Source: Candidatus Izemoplasma sp. (GTDB taxonomy: Bacteria > Bacillota_I > Bacilli_A > Izemoplasmatales > Izemoplasmataceae). Taken from it: DNA of 11,674 nt. Below the pieces are notes generated by a model. The model did no database searches, was not told the DNA's origin, and saw only the letters and a program-made list of their open reading frames with translations. The stretch covers positions 1 to 11,674 of the forward strand of contig SKIY01000116.1 in assembly GCA_007116205.1 (NCBI GenBank). The letters are read 5' to 3'. The translations under genes were made by a program, and so were the position numbers. Below are positions 1-7,691 of this stretch, one piece after another. How positions within the stretch are numbered: position 1 is the stretch's first letter; each line of letters begins with the position of its first letter.

Positions 1-220
1 AATTGCGGTGAAAAATCGACCCAAACTCAATCGCAATCAAATTTCGTCGTTTATTTTGCTTTTTTGATTTCTGCTTCTTAGCCTCTTCTAAAGCTTTAAT
101 AGATTTTAAAAGCGCTTCTAGTTGTTTTTTATCTTCTTCTAACTGCTTGCGCTCATCAGCATCTTTGTCTTTAGATTCTTCAAGCTTTTCCTCTTGATCA
201 TCTTTTTCTTCATCAGCCAT
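1..220 (-). CDS. Unrecognised lysine/glutamate-rich protein, 5' part only
   Basis: This is the first 73 codons of an open frame that starts at the ATG at 220-218 and runs off the left edge. The start is well supported: a GGGGTG ribosome-binding site at 226-231 lies 5 bases upstream and overlaps the uvrA stop codon, so the gene is very probably translationally coupled to uvrA. Residues 1 to about 60 are almost entirely charged (MADEEKDDQEEK onwards, with K, E, D, Q runs). They have leucines spaced as in a single long helix or coiled coil and end in a basic patch, KQNKRRN. After that the sequence turns hydrophobic (NLIAIEFGSIFHRN), which could lead into a membrane segment or a folded domain outside the window. 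I do not recognise the family. The frame and start are secure; the function is unknown. Confidence 0.8.
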   Translation of the reverse strand, partial: MADEEKDDQEEKLEESKDKDADERKQLEEDKKQLEALLKSIKALEEAKKQKSKKQNKRRNLIAIEFGSIFHRN

Positions 221-224
221 GCGT

Positions 225-3035
225 TCACCCCTTTAAAACATGTTTTAAATGTTGACCAGTGTAGCTTCGCTCACAAGCCGCAACCTCTTCAGGGGTGCCT
301 TGAACAATAATTTCGCCACCTTGATCGCCACCTTCAGGTCCTAAATCAATGATATTATCAGCAACTTTAATCACATCCAAGTTATGTTCAATAATAACCA
401 CCGTTGCGCCTAATGAAACAATGTGATCAATCACTTCTAACAAACGCTTCACATCATCTGAATGTAACCCAGTTGTTGGTTCATCTAGTATATATATTGT
501 ATCCTCTGTAATCCGCTTATGCAACTCTTTAGCAAGCTTAACCCGCTGTGCCTCTCCACCAGATAGTGAAGGTGCTGGCTGGCCAATCTTTAAATAGCCC
601 AATCCGACACTCAAAAGCGTGTCGAGTTTATTTTTTGCTTTAGGAATATTTTCAAAGAAACGCGTTGCCTCTTCAATGGTCATATCCAATACATCCGCAA
701 TCGTTTTACCCTTATACTTAACTTGTAGCGTTTCTGAGTTATACCGCTTCCCTTTACACGCCTCACAAGGCACATAAACATCCGGTAAAAAATGCATTTC
801 TATTTTAATCACGCCATCACCATGACATGTTTCACATCGTCCACCCTTAACATTAAAACTAAATCTACCCTTTTGATACCCACGCATCTTTGCTTCATTT
901 GTCATCGCATAAATATCGCGTATATCATCAAATAAACTTGTATACGTACCAGGATTACTACGCGGCGTTCTTCCGATCGGGCTTTGGTCAATGTTGATGA
1001 TCTTACCAATATCTTCGGCTCCAAGAATGCGATCAAATGTCCCAAGACCGTATTTCTTCTTATACACTTGATTATATAAGCCCTTATATAAACACATATT
1101 TACAAGCGAACTCTTACCAGAACCACTTACCCCAGTCACAACTGTTAAGACACCGCGCGGGAAGCGCACATCAATATTCTTTAGATTATTCTCTTTTGCG
1201 CCAACAATCTTAACAGCACCATTACGCGGTTTCCTGCGTTTTATTGGTACCGGAATAGACATTCTTCCCGATAAATATTTACCTGTGATACTATCTTTAG
1301 AACGCAGTATTTGCTTATACGTTCCTTGAAAGACAACTTCTCCTCCATGCTCCCCAGCCCCAGGACCAATATCAATGATTTGATCGCACTCACGCATCGT
1401 TTCTTCATCATGCTCCACGACAATCAAGGTATTCCCTAAATCACGCATCGACTTTAACGTGTTAATTAACCGCATATTGTCCCGTTGATGCAACCCGATA
1501 GAAGGCTCATCTAAAACATATAAAACCCCAGTCAACCGTGATCCAATTTGTGTCGCAAGTCGAATCCGTTGTGATTCACCACCAGAAAGCGTAGCTGCTT
1601 GTCGTGACAATGTTAAATAATCTAACCCAACATTTTTCAAAAACGTTAACCGCTCAATTATCTCTTTTAAAATCATTTCAGAAATTTTTTGATCCGTTTC
1701 ATTTAACACCAACGCTTCAAAAAATGCAATCATTGCATTCACACTTTTATCTGTTAAATCAATAATGTCTAACCCACCAACTTTAACACTTAAAGCGGCT
1801 TCATTTAGCTTTTTCCCATTACATTTAGAACAAGTCTTCTCAGTCATCAGCGTCTCAATCCATTCACGCATAAACCGTGATGTCGTCTCAATATAGCGAC
1901 GTTCTAGATTATTAATCATCCCTTCATAATAATCGACCTTCTCATGCTTAATCTTACTCGTCTTCCCTTTAAACTTAAACTCAATTAACTCATCAGAACC
2001 ATAAAACAAAATAGCTTGTTCCGCATCCGTTAACGCGCCAAAAGGCTTCTTCAAATCTATATTATAATGATTTGCTACAGAAACAAGTTGTTTGAAATGG
2101 TATGTGGTCGTATTAGTCCATCCTTTTATCGCACCTTCATAAGCAGATAATTTAGGATTAACCACCAACAGCTCCGGATCAACTTTTTTCTTATATCCAA
2201 GCCCACTACACGCATCACAAGCACCAAACGGTGCGTTAAACGAAAACAATCGCGGCTCTAAATCACCAATGCTAAAGTCACAGTGAGGACAAGCAAAGTG
2301 TTCACTAAACGTATGTGCTTTCCCATCGATTAAGACAATAACTTTACCATCACCGAGTTTTGATGCAGTTTCTAAAGAATCATACAATCGTGATCTTACG
2401 CCTTCGCGCTTCTTCAAACGGTCAATAACCGCCTCAATAGTGTGTTTCTTATTTTTATCTAACACGATATCTTCTTCAACATCCTGTAACTTCCCATTGA
2501 CGCGTAAACGCACATATCCTTCTTTTCTCAACATGTCGATTGTCTTATGATGTGTCCCTTTTTTACCGGTAACAACCGGTGCTAAAATCTCAATACGGGC
2601 ACCATCCTCACGATCTAAAACACGATTCGTCATTTCTTCAATGCTTTGACTTGTAATCTCAACACCGTGCGTAGGACAATACGGTTTACCAATACGAGCA
2701 TAAAGCAAGCGAAAATAATCATAAATCTCAGTCACCGTACCCACCGTACTTCGCGGGTTTTTACTCGTTGTCTTCTGATCTATGGAAATCGCAGGACTAA
2801 GCCCTTCAATCGACTCAACATTCGGCTTTTCTAAATTTCCTAAAAACTGTCTCGCATAAGCACTTAAACTCTCGACATAGCGCCGTTGTCCTTCTTTATA
2901 AATCGTATCAAACGCTAAAGAAGTCTTTCCCGAACCAGAAAGACCTGTCATCACCACAAAAGCATCTTTAGGAATATCTATATCAATACTTTTTAGATTG
3001 TTTTCTTTAGCACCTTTAATTACAATGTTTTTCAT
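225..3035 (-). CDS. uvrA: UvrA, excinuclease ABC subunit A
   Basis: This is the damage-recognition ATPase of nucleotide excision repair. As a dimer it scans DNA in the cytoplasm, loads UvrB at lesions and leaves. The 936 residues match the usual family length (about 940-950) and hold two ABC modules. Module I has Walker A GLSGSGKT (31-38), signature LSGGESQR (483-490) and Walker B VLYVLDEP (504-511). Module II has GVSGSGKS (635-642), LSGGEAQR (824-831) and IYILDEP (847-853). Zinc-binding cysteine pairs are C249/C252 with C273/C276 and C734/C737 with C757/C760; another pair, C402/C405, precedes GKKLN. The ATG at 3035 has GGAAGTG 5 bases upstream, and the stop is TGA. It starts 17 bases after ligA and lies 4 bases before the next gene, so it belongs to the pcrA-ligA operon. 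Its usual partner uvrB is not in the window. Confidence 0.98.
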   Translation of the reverse strand: MKNIVIKGAKENNLKSIDIDIPKDAFVVMTGLSGSGKTSLAFDTIYKEGQRRYVESLSAYARQFLGNLEKPNVESIEGLSPAISIDQKTTSKNPRSTVGTVTEIYDYFRLLYARIGKPYCPTHGVEITSQSIEEMTNRVLDREDGARIEILAPVVTGKKGTHHKTIDMLRKEGYVRLRVNGKLQDVEEDIVLDKNKKHTIEAVIDRLKKREGVRSRLYDSLETASKLGDGKVIVLIDGKAHTFSEHFACPHCDFSIGDLEPRLFSFNAPFGACDACSGLGYKKKVDPELLVVNPKLSAYEGAIKGWTNTTTYHFKQLVSVANHYNIDLKKPFGALTDAEQAILFYGSDELIEFKFKGKTSKIKHEKVDYYEGMINNLERRYIETTSRFMREWIETLMTEKTCSKCNGKKLNEAALSVKVGGLDIIDLTDKSVNAMIAFFEALVLNETDQKISEMILKEIIERLTFLKNVGLDYLTLSRQAATLSGGESQRIRLATQIGSRLTGVLYVLDEPSIGLHQRDNMRLINTLKSMRDLGNTLIVVEHDEETMRECDQIIDIGPGAGEHGGEVVFQGTYKQILRSKDSITGKYLSGRMSIPVPIKRRKPRNGAVKIVGAKENNLKNIDVRFPRGVLTVVTGVSGSGKSSLVNMCLYKGLYNQVYKKKYGLGTFDRILGAEDIGKIINIDQSPIGRTPRSNPGTYTSLFDDIRDIYAMTNEAKMRGYQKGRFSFNVKGGRCETCHGDGVIKIEMHFLPDVYVPCEACKGKRYNSETLQVKYKGKTIADVLDMTIEEATRFFENIPKAKNKLDTLLSVGLGYLKIGQPAPSLSGGEAQRVKLAKELHKRITEDTIYILDEPTTGLHSDDVKRLLEVIDHIVSLGATVVIIEHNLDVIKVADNIIDLGPEGGDQGGEIIVQGTPEEVAACERSYTGQHLKHVLKG

Positions 3036-3052
3036 TATTTCACTTCCAGTAG

Positions 3053-5029
3053 TTAAGATAATTGCGCTTTAAAATGCGCTTCATCCCAAATTTCTAATCC
3101 AAGCTTCTCAGCTTTTTCTTGCTTGCTGCCAGCATCTTCACCAACAACAACATAATCTGTTTTCTTTGATACTGAACTTGTAACCTTACCACCTTGAGCT
3201 TCAATCAGCGCTTTCGCTTCATCTCGGGTATAATCAATCAACTTCCCCGTTAAAACAAATGTTTTCCCTTGAAACGCTCCACTTTCAGATACAACGCCTT
3301 TAAATGCCGTATTCACGCCCAAATCGACCAGCTCATGTATTAAAGCTTTTGTGTCAGGACGCGCAAAGTACGCTACCAAGCTCTCGGCAATCTTTTCACC
3401 GATTTCATCGATATTTTTAAAAGTTTCATAGTCACAATCCATCATAGCAAAAATATCCTTAAAATGCATCGCTAAGACTTTAGAGACTTTCTGTCCCACA
3501 TAACGAATGCCTAAGCCAAACAACAAAAGCTCCAAACTGTTTTGTTTAGACGCTTCAATATTATCAATCAGCTTTGTAATACTCTTTTCTCCAAAGTTCG
3601 CCTTCGTCATCAAAGACGTTTGATGGTCTTTTAAACGGTATATATCCGGAATACGCTTCAAGTATCCTTCATTAAAGAACAGCTCAATAATGCGATTTCC
3701 CAATCCTTCGATGTTCATAGCTTTACGAGAAGCAAAATGAATTAACGCTTCTAATTTTTGCGCTGGACAATCAGGATTCAAACAATATAAATCCGCTTCG
3801 CTATCACTGCGCGTAAGCTGCGTAGAACATTTAGGGCACTTAGAAATCATCTCAAATGGGACTTGATCTTTACGTCGCTCTAAAATGACCGAAACCACCT
3901 CAGGAATAATATCGCCTGCTTTTTTAATTAAAACATCATCCCCTACACGAATATCACGCGCTTTTATATAACCATCATTATGCAATGTCGCACGCGCTAC
4001 TGTACTTCCTTGAACCTCAACAGGTTCAAGCACAGCCACAGGTGTAATTTGACCGGTGCGACCGACTTGAAAATTAATCGCTTCAATACGTGTCATGACT
4101 TCTTCTGCTTTAAACTTATAAGCAATCGCCCATTTTGGACTTTTTGCTGTATAACCAATCGCTTTATATAGTCCTCTTTCATTTACCTTAACTACAGCCC
4201 CATCGATACCATAACTATAATTATGACGGGTTTGTTCAATCTGTTGACAAGCTTCAATAACCGCATCAATGCTCTGCACCTTTAGATACGGATTTGTTTT
4301 AAACCCCAACGCTTTTAAATACTCAATGACAGCACTTTGTGAACGCGTTGCTTCTTGGTCGCTTTCAGCCAAACTGTAGACAAACATATCTAAAGCGCGT
4401 TTTGACGCTATTTTACTATCAAGTTGACGCACGCTACCAGCCGCTGCATTACGAGGATTTTTAAATAGCGCTTCTTTATCAGAATCTCGACTTTCGTTTA
4501 ATCGCAAAAAAGCTGCTTTCGTCATGAAGATTTCTCCTCTAACTTCAAGGGAAACCGCTTCATTTAGCTTTAATGGAACACTTTTAATCGTGCGTACATT
4601 ATGGGTGATATCCTCACCAACATCACCGTTACCACGTGTCGCCGCACGTACCAAAATACCACTTTCATACCGTAAGCTTGCTGCAAGTCCATCGACCTTA
4701 GCCTCAACCACATAATCAACATCCGCAACCACCTTCCGCACACGTTGATCAAACTCACGTAATTCCTCAGCATTAAATGCATTTGCAAGGCTTAACATCG
4801 GAATCGGATGATCAACTTTTCTAAAGCCGTCTAAAATAACCCCTCCAACACGTTGCGTCGGGGAATCATCTGTTTTATATTCTGGATATGCATCTTCTAA
4901 TTCAATTAACGCTCTCAGCTTTTGATCGTACACTATATCTGATACTGTTGGCGCATCTAAAACATGATACTCATAATCGTATCGATTAATTTCATTTCGG
5001 AGCGCTTCAATTTTTGCCTTAGCATCCAT
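3053..5029 (-). CDS. ligA: LigA, NAD+-dependent DNA ligase
   Basis: It seals nicks with 5'-phosphate and 3'-OH ends during replication and repair, using NAD+. From the ATG at 5029 it is 658 residues, normal for the family. In order there are an NAD-binding Ia domain (HVLDAPTVSDIVYD near 22-35), the adenylation domain with nucleophile lysine in EAKVDG (K111), the IDGAVVKV motif (near 275-282), an OB fold, a four-cysteine zinc finger (C398, C401, C416, C421), a helix-hairpin-helix region (about 435-555) and a C-terminal BRCT domain (about 585-658). An in-frame GTG at 5038 and ATG at 5032 are also possible. I chose 5029 because AGGTGA at 5035-5040 then sits 5 bases away and the N-terminus lines up with known LigA proteins. 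The binding site overlaps the pcrA stop TAG, suggesting coupling. Confidence 0.97.
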   Translation of the reverse strand: MDAKAKIEALRNEINRYDYEYHVLDAPTVSDIVYDQKLRALIELEDAYPEYKTDDSPTQRVGGVILDGFRKVDHPIPMLSLANAFNAEELREFDQRVRKVVADVDYVVEAKVDGLAASLRYESGILVRAATRGNGDVGEDITHNVRTIKSVPLKLNEAVSLEVRGEIFMTKAAFLRLNESRDSDKEALFKNPRNAAAGSVRQLDSKIASKRALDMFVYSLAESDQEATRSQSAVIEYLKALGFKTNPYLKVQSIDAVIEACQQIEQTRHNYSYGIDGAVVKVNERGLYKAIGYTAKSPKWAIAYKFKAEEVMTRIEAINFQVGRTGQITPVAVLEPVEVQGSTVARATLHNDGYIKARDIRVGDDVLIKKAGDIIPEVVSVILERRKDQVPFEMISKCPKCSTQLTRSDSEADLYCLNPDCPAQKLEALIHFASRKAMNIEGLGNRIIELFFNEGYLKRIPDIYRLKDHQTSLMTKANFGEKSITKLIDNIEASKQNSLELLLFGLGIRYVGQKVSKVLAMHFKDIFAMMDCDYETFKNIDEIGEKIAESLVAYFARPDTKALIHELVDLGVNTAFKGVVSESGAFQGKTFVLTGKLIDYTRDEAKALIEAQGGKVTSSVSKKTDYVVVGEDAGSKQEKAEKLGLEIWDEAHFKAQLS

Positions 5030-5034
5030 CATAA

Positions 5035-5040
5035 TCACCT
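5035..5040 (-). promoter_or_regulatory. ligA ribosome-binding site overlapping pcrA stop
   Basis: AGGTGA on the minus strand shares bases with the pcrA stop codon TAG (5039-5041) and lies 5 bases upstream of the ATG at 5029. This spacing decides the ligA start in favour of 5029 over the GTG at 5038, which lies within the binding site itself, and the ATG at 5032, only 2 bases away. An AAGAAGG further upstream could serve the GTG, so the choice is probable rather than certain. Confidence 0.7.
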
Positions 5041-7171
5041 ATACCTTCTTAAGTGCCGCGTGGTCTTTTAATAATGTTTTAATACCGTATTCTTTCCCAA
5101 AGGCAATAACACATTGTTCTTTAACAACATTGATAACCACACCTCGACCAAATGTCTTATGTTCAATTTTATCCCCTTTTTGTAAAGCATTTTCCACTGT
5201 CTCCATTACCGGTTTCCGTGGTCTAGCAGATTGTGAAAAACTCTGGGAAACAGCTTTATTAAGCCCTTCTAATTTCAAGTAATCCGGTCCGATTTCTGTA
5301 ATGAACTGACTATCAGTATGCATCACTGGACTCCCATATAATTGTCGTTGTTTTGCATTTGTAATAAACAACTTCTCTTTTGCTCGCGTCATACCAACAT
5401 ACATTAGACGACGTTCCTCTTCTAACGCTTTCGTACTTTCCATACTTCTAAATAAAGGGAACATCCCTTGTTCACACGCCACCACAAATACCGCCCTAAA
5501 CTCAAGTCCTTTAGCACCGTGTAAGGTCATAAGCGTAACAACATTAGAATCCTTTGTTTCATCTTCTTGGCTCTTTAAAGCAATATCTTCTAATACATAT
5601 GTTAACACTTCAATTTTATCAGCATCTTTAAAAGCACGTTCATTTTCTTGCAACATCGTTTTAAGCTCTAAAATATTCTCATATCTTACCGCACCCATAT
5701 CATCAAACTGAAGCATATCTTTATAGCCCGTTTTTTCAATAATCAAATCCATAAACGTATTAAAATCAAGTTGCTCAATAGCTTCACGCAATGATAAAAC
5801 CATTTGCTTAAACAGTTTCAATTTTCCAATGGCGGCATTACCTAAAGGATTATCCTTATGATCAATTAACGCAAACATACTCTCATCTTCCTCCGCAGAA
5901 AAAGCTGACAACCGATCTAATGTTTTATTACCAATACCACGACGCGGTTCATTCACAATTCGGCGGAAACTATAATTATCGTCAGGATTAATAATTAAAC
6001 GCATATATGCAACCATATCTTTAATTTCTTTCCGTTTAAAAAAACTAAGATTACCAACCACTTGATAGGGAATATTCTTCTGCAAAAAAGTATCCTCAAA
6101 CGGACGCGAAGTCGCATTTGCACGATATAACACTGCAATGTCTTCATATCGATACCCTTGATGTGTTAGTCGCCTTATCGTTTCCGATACATATTCAGTT
6201 TCATCGCGGTAGGTATACCCTTTAAAAAACACAATCGGATCGCCATCACCATGGGTTGAATAAAGATTTTTAACAATGCGATGTTTATTGCTTGATATGA
6301 CATTATTTGCTGCTTTTAAAATCGTATTGGTACTACGATAATTTTGTTCTAATAAAATACGTTTAACTTTCGGATAATCATTTTCAAACTTACGAATATT
6401 GGCAATATTCGCACCTCTAAATGCATAGATACTTTGGTCTTCATCCCCAACAATAAAAATGTTCTCATTTTTATTAACCAACAACTTCACTAAGCGGTAT
6501 TGCACATCGTTCGTATCTTGAAATTCATCAACCATAACATATTGAAAAAGCGATTGATAATACGATCTTACAACGCGATGCGTTTTCAGCAACTCAATCG
6601 TTAACAACAACAAATCTTCAAAATCAACAAGATTACTATCTTTAAGTTGCCGTTGATATAGCGGTAATAATTGTTTTAAAACACCTTTTAATGGATCTTC
6701 ATAATCCTCGATAGCCTCAGGATCACTTTTCAGATCCATTAGATAGTTTTTTAAGCTTCGCGGTTTAAACATTTTCGCATCAATATTTAACGTCTTCAGC
6801 AACACCTTAATCATCTGCGTTGTATCATCATCATCTAAAATTTGAAAATGCTTATCATATCCCAACTTATCAATATGTTCACGTAAAATACGAGCACACA
6901 TCGAATGAAACGTCGATACCCACATTGCACGACGAGGTACTTGATGTAAAGCAACGATGCGATCTTTCATTTCAGTCGCTGCTTTATTCGTAAACGTAAT
7001 CGCTAAAATACGATCCGGATCAACACCTAAATTAAAAATAAGGTGTGCCATCCTTCTCGTTAGCACACGGGTTTTACCACTTCCAGCACCAGCGATTGCC
7101 ATAACTGGTCCTTCGGTCGTTTTTACAGCTTCAATTTGCGCACTATTTAAGTCTTCAAACAACTTTTCCAT
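5039..7171 (-). CDS. pcrA: PcrA, UvrD/Rep-family superfamily 1A DNA helicase
   Basis: This is a 3'-to-5' ATP-dependent helicase that unwinds DNA in repair, clears proteins from DNA and removes the excised strand in nucleotide excision repair. The 710 residues are slightly short for Gram-positive PcrA (about 730-740). Motifs run in order: Q motif LNSAQ (8-12), Walker A GAGSGKT (28-34), Ia TFTNKAA (59-65), Walker B VMVDEFQDTN (212-221), VGDEDQSIYAFRGA (241-254), QNYRST (276-281), the LMTLHGAKGLEF motif (547-558) and EEERRLMYVGMTRA (584-597). A low-complexity Ser/Gln/Arg/Pro linker (about 640-660) leads to a C-terminal GDKIEHKTFGRGVV module (666-679), the Tudor-like domain that in this family contacts RNA polymerase. 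The ATG at 7171 has AGGTGA 6 bases upstream. The downstream neighbour ligA is the classic pcrA partner in Firmicutes; pcrB is not present here. Confidence 0.97.
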   Translation of the reverse strand: MEKLFEDLNSAQIEAVKTTEGPVMAIAGAGSGKTRVLTRRMAHLIFNLGVDPDRILAITFTNKAATEMKDRIVALHQVPRRAMWVSTFHSMCARILREHIDKLGYDKHFQILDDDDTTQMIKVLLKTLNIDAKMFKPRSLKNYLMDLKSDPEAIEDYEDPLKGVLKQLLPLYQRQLKDSNLVDFEDLLLLTIELLKTHRVVRSYYQSLFQYVMVDEFQDTNDVQYRLVKLLVNKNENIFIVGDEDQSIYAFRGANIANIRKFENDYPKVKRILLEQNYRSTNTILKAANNVISSNKHRIVKNLYSTHGDGDPIVFFKGYTYRDETEYVSETIRRLTHQGYRYEDIAVLYRANATSRPFEDTFLQKNIPYQVVGNLSFFKRKEIKDMVAYMRLIINPDDNYSFRRIVNEPRRGIGNKTLDRLSAFSAEEDESMFALIDHKDNPLGNAAIGKLKLFKQMVLSLREAIEQLDFNTFMDLIIEKTGYKDMLQFDDMGAVRYENILELKTMLQENERAFKDADKIEVLTYVLEDIALKSQEDETKDSNVVTLMTLHGAKGLEFRAVFVVACEQGMFPLFRSMESTKALEEERRLMYVGMTRAKEKLFITNAKQRQLYGSPVMHTDSQFITEIGPDYLKLEGLNKAVSQSFSQSARPRKPVMETVENALQKGDKIEHKTFGRGVVINVVKEQCVIAFGKEYGIKTLLKDHAALKKV

Positions 7172-7189
7172 TCATAATCACCTGCTTAA

Positions 7190-7198
7190 ATTATATCA
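7190..7198 (-). promoter_or_regulatory. Putative extended -10 promoter of the pcrA operon
   Basis: The minus strand reads TGATATAAT, a perfect extended -10 element (TG, one base, TATAAT at 7195-7190). No good -35 hexamer is found 16-18 bases upstream (TATAAA is the best there), as is common for extended -10 promoters. The predicted start would be near 7183, giving a leader of only about a dozen bases that still has to contain the AGGTGA site. It sits just downstream of the two csp terminators, so it is the likely promoter for pcrA-ligA-uvrA and the left-edge gene. The position is inferred, not measured. Confidence 0.55.
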
Positions 7199-7252
7199 AA
7201 AACCATCCCTTTTTTATAGCGTTTTAACATAAAAGAACATATCTACGCAAAG

Positions 7253-7280
7253 AAAAAACACACTACTCGGTAGTGTGTTT
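7253..7280 (-). terminator. Second csp terminator (distal of a tandem pair)
   Basis: A perfect 11-bp stem pairs 7270-7280 with 7256-7266 around a 3-base loop (7267-7269). On the minus strand it is followed by six T residues (7258-7253, the first three of them part of the stem), then CTTTG. The T-tract exists only on the minus strand, so it terminates leftward transcription coming from csp. It lies between the csp gene and the pcrA promoter and would insulate the repair operon from csp transcripts. Confidence 0.85.
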
Positions 7281-7311
7281 AAAAGAAAAAAACCAACTAG
7301 CGTTGGTTTTT
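7281..7311 (-). terminator. First csp terminator (proximal of a tandem pair)
   Basis: Six bases after the csp stop codon is a perfect 10-bp stem: 7302-7311 pairs with 7288-7297 around a 4-base loop (7298-7301). In minus-strand sense the stem reads AAAAACCAAC and GTTGGTTTTT; the T-run continues past the stem and is followed by CTTTT. This is a standard Rho-independent terminator for the leftward csp transcript, backed up by a second hairpin immediately downstream. Confidence 0.88.
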
Positions 7312-7316
7312 AGGTT

Positions 7317-7514
7317 TTATAGCGTTGAAATGTTTTCAGCTTGAGGTCCTTTTGCACCTTCAACGATGTCAAAAGTTACTTTTTCGCCTTCTTCTAATGT
7401 TTTGAAGCCTTCTTTGTTAATGTGTGAATAATGTGCGAACACATCTACACCTTCATCAGTAGTGATGAATCCGAATCCTTTTTCAGCATTAAACCATTTT
7501 ACAGTACCAGTCAT
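7317..7514 (-). CDS. csp: Cold-shock domain protein (CspA/CspB family)
   Basis: A 65-residue single-domain nucleic-acid chaperone. Members bind single-stranded RNA and DNA, keep mRNA unstructured and are often abundant or cold-induced. The five-strand OB fold is complete: TVKWFN at the start, RNP1 KGFGFI (12-17), RNP2-like VFAHYS (25-30), then FKTLEEGEKVTFDIVEGAKGPQAENI. RNP2 differs from the common VFVHFS by Ala27 and Tyr29. An in-frame ATG lies 5 codons upstream, but it would place the GGAGGA site inside the coding sequence. The ATG at 7514, with that site 7 bases upstream, gives the family's normal N-terminus. It has its own promoter, a leader of about 115 bases and two terminators, so it is likely a monocistronic, highly expressed gene. 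Which Csp paralogue it is cannot be decided. Confidence 0.96.
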   Translation of the reverse strand: MTGTVKWFNAEKGFGFITTDEGVDVFAHYSHINKEGFKTLEEGEKVTFDIVEGAKGPQAENISTL

Positions 7515-7630
7515 TGATATTTCCTCCATTCTTTATTTTATTACTTAAACGTAGTGCACAAGTTCATAAGAATGTAGAAAACACAATGTTTTACGGTTCT
7601 TACAAAGTTCAGTGTTTCGTTTAAGGCCAT
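7515..7630 (-). promoter_or_regulatory. Long structured csp 5' leader, possible cold-responsive element
   Basis: The predicted csp transcript has about 115 untranslated bases, unusually long for this window but typical of cold-shock genes. It can fold as nested pairings. The outer stem is 7618-7625 with 7544-7551 (CTTAAACG / CGTTTAAG, 8 bp). The middle stem is 7597-7602 with 7567-7572 (TAAGAA / TTCTTA, 6 bp). The inner hairpin is 7587-7592 with 7578-7583 (AAAACA / TGTTTT, 3-base loop). A competing pairing of 7612-7617 with 7579-7584 (AAACAC / GTGTTT) excludes the inner hairpin. The heptamer TGAACTT also occurs twice (7560-7566, 7605-7611). Cold-shock leaders elsewhere act as RNA thermometers; that this one does so is inference. 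Confidence 0.5.
7522..7527 (-). promoter_or_regulatory. Strong csp ribosome-binding site
   Basis: GGAGGA lies 7 bases upstream of the ATG at 7514. It fixes the start, because the upstream in-frame ATG (7529) would lie 5' of it. It falls outside the 8-bp stem predicted in the leader (ends at 7544), so it is probably accessible when that stem is formed. Confidence 0.85.
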
Positions 7631-7635
7631 GTTCT

Positions 7636-7663
7636 ATAATACACGATTTAGAAAATAAAGCAA
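7636..7663 (-). promoter_or_regulatory. Putative csp promoter
   Basis: On the minus strand, a -35-like TTGCTT (7658-7663) is separated by 16 bases from TATTAT (7636-7641). The expected start of transcription is near 7629-7630. No terminator is apparent between glnS and this promoter, so some csp transcripts could also come by read-through from glnS. The assignment rests on consensus match only. Confidence 0.55.
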
Positions 7664-7691
7664 CACATATCGCTATATTTTTGCAATATTC

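Noticed and set aside
225..3035. Mycoplasma-type code with TGA read as Trp
   Set aside because: TGA ends uvrA and the 608-aa gene exactly where homology or a terminator expects it, and Trp is encoded by TGG, for example in csp.
7172..7252. SOS (LexA/DinR) box upstream of pcrA
   Set aside because: A GAAC occurs at 7235-7238, but no GTTC follows at the required spacing, so there is no palindromic operator.
7515..7529. Longer csp start at the ATG at 7529
   Set aside because: It would place the strong GGAGGA site inside the gene and add five residues (MEEIS) absent from typical Csp proteins.
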